Source: Bacteroidia bacterium
Lineage (GTDB): Bacteria > Bacteroidota > Bacteroidia > NS11-12g > UBA9320
NCBI GenBank assembly: GCA_016779945.1
Contig: JADHMR010000008.1
Span: forward strand, 5,001 to 39,181
Length of the DNA: 34,181 nt
Reading direction: 5' to 3'
In this document: positions 28,036 through 34,181 of the stretch, one piece after another
Layout: the number at the start of each line of letters is the position of its first letter
Numbering within the stretch: position 1 is the first letter of the stretch
Made by a program: the position numbers and the translations under genes
Notes under the pieces: model-generated
What the model saw: only the letters and a program-made list of their open reading frames with translations
The model's database searches: none
Told to the model about the DNA's origin: nothing

Positions 28036-28902
28036 TTGAAATTTAAACATATACTCATTGTTTACAACCCTTCATCAAACGGAGGTAAATCTGTAAGTAT
28101 ATATAATGAGTACATAACAAACATTAAAAAGGAAGGTTCACCTTTTACAGTGATTAAAACCACTGGGCTTAAAGATATTGAAAACATTCAAAGAATAATA
28201 TCCTCAAACTCGTTTGATCTCATCAGTATAGTGGGAGGAGATGGTACAATTAATCTCACTGTTAATGGACTCGAAAATTTTGATACTCCTCTTCATATAG
28301 TTCCAGCTGGAACAGGTAATGATTTAGCCCGAATGCTGTATGGAAACTTAAAAATTAACGAAATTATCAAATTGCCATCACGATTTTCTCAAAAAGTTAA
28401 TATCGATTTATGGTCTTGTAATCAAATACGATTTATCAATGGTTTTGGTGCAGGATTTGACGGGGCAATAGCAAAAAAAACTCGATCCAAAACATTTCTA
28501 TTCTCAAGTAAAACAAAATATTGGATAGAAATTGTAAAGCAAATCTTGTTTTTCAGATCACCAAAAGTTGAAATTAATGGAGAAAAAACTGCTATTTTTA
28601 TGATCGCAGCTGCAAATGGACGTGATTATGGTGGAGGTTTCAAAATAGCTCCTCGAGCTATACTCGATGATAAAAAACTCGAATTTATCCAATGTGAAGA
28701 AATAAATATTCTACTTCGATTATTTTATTTACCATTAGTGCAAGCTGGCAAGCATTTATCCAAAAAAGCAATCACATACAAACAAATTAATGAACTGCAT
28801 ATTTCGTCTAACAAACCCCTCCCTGCTCATTTAGACGGAGAACCATTGTGCGAAAAAAACTATCATATAAAGCATGAAGGTCAGGCTAAATTTTTAAGAT
28901 AA
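28036..28902 (+). CDS. Diacylglycerol/lipid kinase family protein (YegS/DagK-like)
   Basis: HILIVYNPSSNGGKS, ISIVGGDGTINLTVNGL, LHIVPAGTGNDLARML, PAHLDGEPL. TTG start, with an in-frame stop just upstream. Confidence 0.92.
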   Translation: MKFKHILIVYNPSSNGGKSVSIYNEYITNIKKEGSPFTVIKTTGLKDIENIQRIISSNSFDLISIVGGDGTINLTVNGLENFDTPLHIVPAGTGNDLARMLYGNLKINEIIKLPSRFSQKVNIDLWSCNQIRFINGFGAGFDGAIAKKTRSKTFLFSSKTKYWIEIVKQILFFRSPKVEINGEKTAIFMIAAANGRDYGGGFKIAPRAILDDKKLEFIQCEEINILLRLFYLPLVQAGKHLSKKAITYKQINELHISSNKPLPAHLDGEPLCEKNYHIKHEGQAKFLR

Positions 28903-29709
28903 ATCCTGCATCATCGTGTTTTTTCTCCACTTCCTCCAGACAAATCCACACGCTAGAATAATAACTATTGCAATAAACTGAGAATGTGATAGTAGACCAT
29001 CAAAAAGGAACCCCCGAGCATCGTCACCGCGATAATTCTCAACGATACTTCTACCCACTGCATAAATCATTAAGTAAATTAGAAAAAGCTGTCCTTCAAA
29101 TTGTTTTTTGTTGCGAAGAAAAATGATGGTTAACAGTATAACCATATTTACTCCAATATCGAAAAGTTGAGTTGGATATAACGGAACATTTTTAAAATCG
29201 GCAAGCGTATCTGGATGACTAAACGTAACTCCAATCCAAGAATCACACACCTTCCCGTGACAACAACCCGCTAAAAAACAACCTACTCTTCCAAATGAGT
29301 GTAAAATAGGTCCGGCAATGGCAAGAATATCCAAAAAAGGCCTCACCATAATATTCTTTTTTCTCAACCAAAATATAATGGTTGGAATGGTGAAGAGAAG
29401 TGATCCGTAGAATACAAACCCTCCCCTCATAGCTCCGCCAATCAAGTCTGGATTTGCTATGTACTTTTGAATGTCTTCTAAAAAGAAAAACAACTTACCC
29501 CCAACAAAAGCAGAAACAATTGACCATACAAATAATTCAGAAAGCTGTTCGGAGTTTATACCAAGATGCTTAGATAAATTTAAAATTACATAAAATGAAA
29601 CAATAACTCCAAGTGCAATCATTAAACCATAACTGTGAATGGTAAACGTTGATGGGAATATGCCTTGCAAAAAATCTGGGACGGGAACAGACAGTAATTT
29701 TGGAAACAT
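28894..29709 (-). CDS. lgt: Prolipoprotein diacylglyceryl transferase
   Basis: IHSYGLMIALGV, GGAMRGGFVFYGSL, HSFGRVGCFLAGCCHGK, PLYPTQLFD, GRSIVENYRGDDARG. Confidence 0.95.
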   Translation of the reverse strand: MFPKLLSVPVPDFLQGIFPSTFTIHSYGLMIALGVIVSFYVILNLSKHLGINSEQLSELFVWSIVSAFVGGKLFFFLEDIQKYIANPDLIGGAMRGGFVFYGSLLFTIPTIIFWLRKKNIMVRPFLDILAIAGPILHSFGRVGCFLAGCCHGKVCDSWIGVTFSHPDTLADFKNVPLYPTQLFDIGVNMVILLTIIFLRNKKQFEGQLFLIYLMIYAVGRSIVENYRGDDARGFLFDGLLSHSQFIAIVIILACGFVWRKWRKNTMMQDLS

Positions 29710-29713
29710 GAGT

Positions 29714-29741
29714 CAAAAGTAATTGGAATAAACCTAATCAA
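29714..29741 (-). promoter_or_regulatory. Candidate promoter for lgt (TTG-N17-TACTTTTG), -7 box 4 nt before the ATG
   Basis: Minus strand reads TTG ATTAGGTTTATTCCAAT TACTTTTG ACTC ATG. Confidence 0.5.
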
Positions 29742-29746
29742 AAAAA

Positions 29747-30868
29747 TTACTCAACACCATCACGGATATATGCAGCCGCATACTTTCTACCTTTCCAAAC
29801 TGATTGTACTGGCAAAAAATAAAAAATGGCTGTAGCAAATGTGTTAATCATCACATAGCATTCATAGAAAATCAACTCCCAAAACTTAAATGGCTTAACA
29901 CTAGTTTTCAGGCACAAAACCGTAATGAACATAGATTGAATAATAAATTTAAGCAACCAAACCATCACAGCTAATTGAGGAGATAAGAAAAAAAGTATAA
30001 ATAATGCTGGAAGAAAAAGGCCATACAATGAAATCATTGCCTTCCAATTGAAAGGTAAATCTTGAGCACCAATCAACCAACGCTTACGTTGATGGAGCAT
30101 TTCTTTAACATTTGAAATATACCATGCCCTGCCAAGTGAGTAATCACTCATAATTGTTCTCCATTTCCATTTTCGTGATGTAACCTCCTGAAATAACTTA
30201 TAATCCTCTGTGATTGAGAAATCAATTTCTTCATATCCTCCTGTTTGCCAGTAGGCCTCTGCCCGAACAGCCATATTGTTACCTACACTTGTACATCCAA
30301 CACCCACATGAGCAAATGCCTTTATGTATCCCATAAAGTGCAACCAATCTAAACTCTGCATAGTTGCAAAAAAGCCCCCAGTATCACACATTGTAGTTCC
30401 GCTAACAATCCCTACATCACTATCAAACTCCTGTAATAAACCTAAAATCCAATCTTTTGGTAATTTAACATCAACATCTGTAATAAAATAAAATGATCCA
30501 GTTGCCTTATGAGCCAATTGGCCAAGAACATTCGCCTTACCTCGTCCTTTACCACGAATTTCAGAAATTGAAAATACGCTAAAGTTTGGCTTGTCTTTTA
30601 TGAATGCCTCAACCAATTTTAAAGTGTCATCGGTGCTTGCGTCGTCTCCAATGAGAATCTCAAGTTTATCGTTTGGATAATTGAATTGAGCCATGGACTC
30701 AAGGCACCGTAATATTAATTCCTCCTCGTTTCTAGCTGCCAATAGCACGGAAACTTTGGGATACTCCGATCGGCGGCCAATTTCTTTTGGAGAATAGGTC
30801 AAGATGGATACCCATGAGAATACTTGTATCAATAAAAAAAGACCTATGATCAGGCTAATAATTATCAT
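29747..30868 (-). CDS. Membrane glycosyltransferase family 2, processive-type motif
   Basis: N-terminal TM, PKVSVLLAARNEEELILRCLESM, FYFITDVDVKLP, ITEDYKLFQE, QRKRW (QxxRW) and C-terminal TM helices. Confidence 0.92.
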   Translation of the reverse strand: MIIISLIIGLFLLIQVFSWVSILTYSPKEIGRRSEYPKVSVLLAARNEEELILRCLESMAQFNYPNDKLEILIGDDASTDDTLKLVEAFIKDKPNFSVFSISEIRGKGRGKANVLGQLAHKATGSFYFITDVDVKLPKDWILGLLQEFDSDVGIVSGTTMCDTGGFFATMQSLDWLHFMGYIKAFAHVGVGCTSVGNNMAVRAEAYWQTGGYEEIDFSITEDYKLFQEVTSRKWKWRTIMSDYSLGRAWYISNVKEMLHQRKRWLIGAQDLPFNWKAMISLYGLFLPALFILFFLSPQLAVMVWLLKFIIQSMFITVLCLKTSVKPFKFWELIFYECYVMINTFATAIFYFLPVQSVWKGRKYAAAYIRDGVE

Positions 30869-31470
30869 AATGCAGCCATTTTATATCCTTCTTCCTTCAA
30901 AAAAAGTAAGTATTCAGGCAACATTGCCTCGAGATTTTTCTTGGCTTTTCCGCTGTCATGAAAAACAATGATACTCCCCGGTTTTGTCTCCTTTTTTATA
31001 CGTCTTAATGCACGTTTAACGTTCAACCTGGGCAAATAATCTTTTGTTAATACATCCCACATCACAATTTCATAATTCTTCTTTATGGTAGGAATTGCAC
31101 CAAAGTTTATTCGGCCATAAGGTGGTCTGAAAAGTGTATTGTTTGTCAAATAATCTTCACAATCTGCAATATCATCTAAATACATTTGAGAAGAAACTCG
31201 CCAACCCTTGGTATGTCGAAAGGTGTGGTTGCCAACCCGATGCCCTGATTTCTGTAATTCATCGATTAAACTAAAATACTGTTTAGCATTTTCGCCAACC
31301 ACGAAAAAAGTAGCTTTTGCATTTACTTTTTCTAATTCTTTAATAACCCATGGCGTAATTTCAGGATGTGGACCGTCATCGAAGGTCAGAAATACCTCTT
31401 TGGATGCGACTTCCCTTTGCCAAGTTAGCTGAGGAAGAAAAAACGAACCTATTGATTTCCAGAATTTCAA
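30865..31470 (-). CDS. NodB-type polysaccharide deacetylase
   Basis: VFLTFDDGPHPEITPWV, GHRVGNHTFRHTKGW, LFRPPYGR, GSIIVFHDSGK. TTG start; 4-nt overlap with the GT2 gene. Confidence 0.93.
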   Translation of the reverse strand: MKFWKSIGSFFLPQLTWQREVASKEVFLTFDDGPHPEITPWVIKELEKVNAKATFFVVGENAKQYFSLIDELQKSGHRVGNHTFRHTKGWRVSSQMYLDDIADCEDYLTNNTLFRPPYGRINFGAIPTIKKNYEIVMWDVLTKDYLPRLNVKRALRRIKKETKPGSIIVFHDSGKAKKNLEAMLPEYLLFLKEEGYKMAAL

Positions 31471-31475
31471 TCACA

Positions 31476-31483
31476 CAAATCTA
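31476..31483 (-). promoter_or_regulatory. Candidate -7 element TAGATTTG upstream of the deacetylase/GT2 operon
   Basis: Exact TAnnTTTG, 5 nt before the TTG start; no correctly spaced TTG. Confidence 0.25.
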
Positions 31484-31558
31484 CATGAATCCATTAGAAA
31501 TAAAACGAAGATATTGCTCCATTAGTCGAGTCATACACTAAAGTATTGCTGATGCTAT

Positions 31559-31566
31559 TAGATTTG
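31559..31566 (+). promoter_or_regulatory. Candidate -7 element TAGATTTG upstream of the TolC-family gene
   Basis: Exact TAnnTTTG, 16 nt before the ATG; no correctly spaced TTG. Confidence 0.3.
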
Positions 31567-31582
31567 TAAAGTAATTTAAAAA

Positions 31583-32995
31583 ATGACTAAACTAATCCTT
31601 TCAGTTTCGCTTTTGGGTGTTTTGAGTCTCAACGCTCAAGAATCATCTCCTTGGACACTTCAAAAATGCATCTCATATGCCTTGGAGAATAATACGAGCA
31701 TTCAACAAAATACATTGCAAGGTGAGATTGCAAAAAACAATTTAAAACAAAGTAAACTGAGTAGAATACCGACACTCAGTGGCAACGGAAATCATAACTA
31801 TAATATTGGTAGAACCATTGATCCATTTACAAACACATTTAATAACACCACTATTCAGAGTAACTCTTTTTCGATTAGTTCAAGTGTGTTACTCTATGCA
31901 GGTAGCCAAGTGAATAACACCATAAAACAAAGCCGTTCTGCCATAGAGGCTAATGAGGCAGGTACAGCTGTTATTCGAAACCAAATTGCATTATCTGTGT
32001 CCAGTACTTTTCTTCAAATTATTCAAGCTGAAGAAAATCTCAAATTAGCAAAATCACAAAATGAAATCACAAAAAATCAGCTTGAACGAGCTCAAATTCT
32101 TTTCAAAAGTGGTGCTACTAATCAAAGTACTGTTCTCAACTTACAGGCACAATCTGCAAATGACAAAGTGAATATCATCAATGCAGAGAATGCCATTCAA
32201 ATCGGGTACAACACATTAATGAATTTAATGCAATATCCACTTGATCAACCGCTAATAATCAATGCAGATATTAGCTTCGATCAACCAGAAGAACTAACGA
32301 ATAGTGTACGAGAAATATATGATTTGGCACTTCAAAATCTACCTGAAATCAAGCAAGCACAAGCATTAATCGAACAAAATAAATACGGCGAAAAAGTAGC
32401 TGGAGGAAGACTCCAACCATCCATATCTGCATACGGAAACGTAAATACGGTTTACTCTCAAAGTGGGAAAAGCGTTAGTTTTGGAGACACCTCGCTTGTC
32501 CCTATTGGATTTACTGAAAATTCTGGCGAAACCGTACTTATCCCAAATGTAGAAACAAACTATGCAGATAAAGCATTCAGCAACCAACTATCCGATAATT
32601 TAGGTCAACAGGTAGGTCTATCCATTTCTGTTCCTTTATTTAATGGATACCGAAATCGTACTGCATTAGAAAATGCTAAAATGAACACAAAAATTAGTGA
32701 GTTAAATTTACAAACAACTAAAAACCAGTTGAGAAATGATGTAACGAACGCCTATACCAACCTCAAAATAGCTCAATCTCGATATGAGGCCAATGTTCAA
32801 AATACAAACGCTCAAAAACTCAATTTTGAATTCAGTCAAAAACGATTTAACGCAGGAAGCATGAACAGTGTAGATTTACTCGCTGCCAAAAATCAATGGA
32901 GTCAAGCACAGATGCAACTCCTCAACTCAAAATATGAATTACTATTCAGAACACTAATCATCGACTTTTATAAAGGAAAAGAACTAACATTATAA
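31583..32995 (+). CDS. TolC-family outer-membrane efflux protein
   Basis: Signal peptide; WTLQKCISYALENNTSIQQN; two OEP-type helical repeats (NQIALSVSSTFLQIIQAEENL; NQLRNDVTNAYTNLKIAQSRYEA). Confidence 0.93.
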   Translation: MTKLILSVSLLGVLSLNAQESSPWTLQKCISYALENNTSIQQNTLQGEIAKNNLKQSKLSRIPTLSGNGNHNYNIGRTIDPFTNTFNNTTIQSNSFSISSSVLLYAGSQVNNTIKQSRSAIEANEAGTAVIRNQIALSVSSTFLQIIQAEENLKLAKSQNEITKNQLERAQILFKSGATNQSTVLNLQAQSANDKVNIINAENAIQIGYNTLMNLMQYPLDQPLIINADISFDQPEELTNSVREIYDLALQNLPEIKQAQALIEQNKYGEKVAGGRLQPSISAYGNVNTVYSQSGKSVSFGDTSLVPIGFTENSGETVLIPNVETNYADKAFSNQLSDNLGQQVGLSISVPLFNGYRNRTALENAKMNTKISELNLQTTKNQLRNDVTNAYTNLKIAQSRYEANVQNTNAQKLNFEFSQKRFNAGSMNSVDLLAAKNQWSQAQMQLLNSKYELLFRTLIIDFYKGKELTL

Positions 32996-34181
32996 TGACC
33001 AGAAAAAATATATTTATCGGCATAGGCCTTGTTGTATTAATAACAACGTTAATCATCATTGGTAAAAATCGAAAACGTGGCGAGCTCGAAGTAAATGTTG
33101 GAGAAATCCAAAACCGAACGATTATCAGCACCGTTAGTGCTAATGGTAAAATTCGCCCAGAGGCAGAAGTAAAAATCAGTGCTGACGTGTCTGGTGAAAT
33201 AAAAGAACTATATGTCCAAGAAGGGGATACGGTTAAAGAAGGTCAACTTTTACTAAAAATAAATCCCGACTTATATATCACTGCTAGAGATAGAGCCCAA
33301 GCAGGATTGAGCAGTTCTAAGAGTAATTACAAAACTAGCGAAGCCCAACTTACCCAAAGCAAAGCTCGACTCAAGGAACAAGAAGTTGTGTATACTCGAA
33401 ACAAGAATCTTTTTGATCAGGGAGTATTAAGCACCGCAGAGTGGGATGCGGCTAAAACAGTATATCAAGTAGCTAAAAGTGAAGTAACTGCTGCTGAACA
33501 AAGACTCTCGGCTTCCAAATTTGGAATTGACAATTCAAGAGCAAGCCTCAATGAGGCGAATAAAGCCCTTGGAAGAACAAGCATCTATGCTCCATCAGAC
33601 GGAGTGGTTAGTGCATTGAATAACGAAAAAGGGGAACGTGTGGTTGGTACTGCTCAAATGGCGGGTACAGAAATCATGATTATCTCTAATTTTAATAATA
33701 TGGAAGTAATCGTTGATGTGAATGAGAATGACATCCTCTACGTAAAAAAAGGGGACACTGCTCTTGTGGAGGTTGATGCATATAACGAGCGACCATTCAA
33801 AGCTATTGTAACTGAAATAGCCAAGAGTGCTAACAACTCAAGTAATATGATGTCGAACGACCAAGTGACCAATTTTGAAGTAAAAATTCGACTCTTAAAA
33901 TCCAGTTACATGGATTTACTTGATCAGTCTAGTGCACCGTTTTTGCCCGGGATGAGTGCCAATGTAGAAATTCAAACTCAAGTTAAAACAAAAATACCTA
34001 GCCTACCCATTGAGGCAATCGGAACACGTTCTGAGGATGATACCACTTCGTTTGAAGAACGCATAGAAGAAGTAGTATTTAGTGTGAATGATGGTAAAGC
34101 TGTTAAACATGTCATCCAAACAGGTATTCAAGACAGCCGGTATATCGAAATTTTATCGGGTATTGACGAGATAGAAGAGGT
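32995..34181 (+). CDS. HlyD/RND-type periplasmic adaptor (membrane fusion protein), truncated by window end
   Basis: Manual translation from the TAATG overlap: MTRKNIFIGIGLVVLITTLIIIGKNRKRGELEVNVGEIQNRTIISTVSANGKIRPEAEVKISADVSGEIKELYVQEGDTVKEGQLLLKINPDLY...TSIYAPSDGVVSAL...; open to the window end. Absent from the ORF track. Confidence 0.93.
   Translation, partial: MTRKNIFIGIGLVVLITTLIIIGKNRKRGELEVNVGEIQNRTIISTVSANGKIRPEAEVKISADVSGEIKELYVQEGDTVKEGQLLLKINPDLYITARDRAQAGLSSSKSNYKTSEAQLTQSKARLKEQEVVYTRNKNLFDQGVLSTAEWDAAKTVYQVAKSEVTAAEQRLSASKFGIDNSRASLNEANKALGRTSIYAPSDGVVSALNNEKGERVVGTAQMAGTEIMIISNFNNMEVIVDVNENDILYVKKGDTALVEVDAYNERPFKAIVTEIAKSANNSSNMMSNDQVTNFEVKIRLLKSSYMDLLDQSSAPFLPGMSANVEIQTQVKTKIPSLPIEAIGTRSEDDTTSFEERIEEVVFSVNDGKAVKHVIQTGIQDSRYIEILSGIDEIEE

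Noticed and set aside
32366-32587. 73-aa antisense ORF inside the TolC-family gene
   Set aside because: Internal to a well-supported CDS; no independent evidence.
1-34181. CRISPR arrays, tRNA/rRNA genes, IS elements, prophage, toxin-antitoxin or restriction/defence genes
   Set aside because: Looked for direct repeats, transposase/integrase motifs and defence-type domains; none seen. The window is a core metabolic/envelope region.

Overview
The window looks like a conserved Bacteroidota (Flavobacteriia-like) chromosomal segment. It is AT-rich, densely packed with genes, and carries two T9SS-sorted proteins. I saw no rRNA, tRNA, CRISPR array, transposase, phage or defence island. The core is a mevalonate/isoprenoid cluster on the minus strand (fni, HMG-CoA reductase, a GYDIA-type GHMP kinase, mvaD, a mevalonate kinase-like GHMP kinase, UbiA prenyltransferase). 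Around it are purH, a large multi-domain outer-membrane protein, rocD, miaB, a GSCFA/SDR pair, DUF2797, rhodanese, gpsA, a LolA-like protein, an M20 dipeptidase, kmo, a DAG-kinase-family protein, lgt, a processive GT2 plus NodB-like deacetylase pair, and a TolC/HlyD efflux operon truncated by the window end. The HlyD ORF (32995-end) is missing from the supplied ORF track. The less ordinary observations are: (i) a predicted pseudo-peptidase/beta-propeller/Omp85-like barrel fusion; (ii) a DUF2797 protein that appears to have lost its zinc-knuckle cysteines; (iii) a Cys-rich insertion in ornithine aminotransferase; (iv) a GYDIA-type kinase placed where the phosphomevalonate kinase should be; (v) recurrent TAnnTTTG -7 boxes very close to start codons, several with a TTG box 17-18 bp upstream, suggesting very short or leaderless 5' UTRs; (vi) two strong inverted repeats in divergent intergenic regions. 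I did not find convincing evidence of a wholly new multi-gene system.
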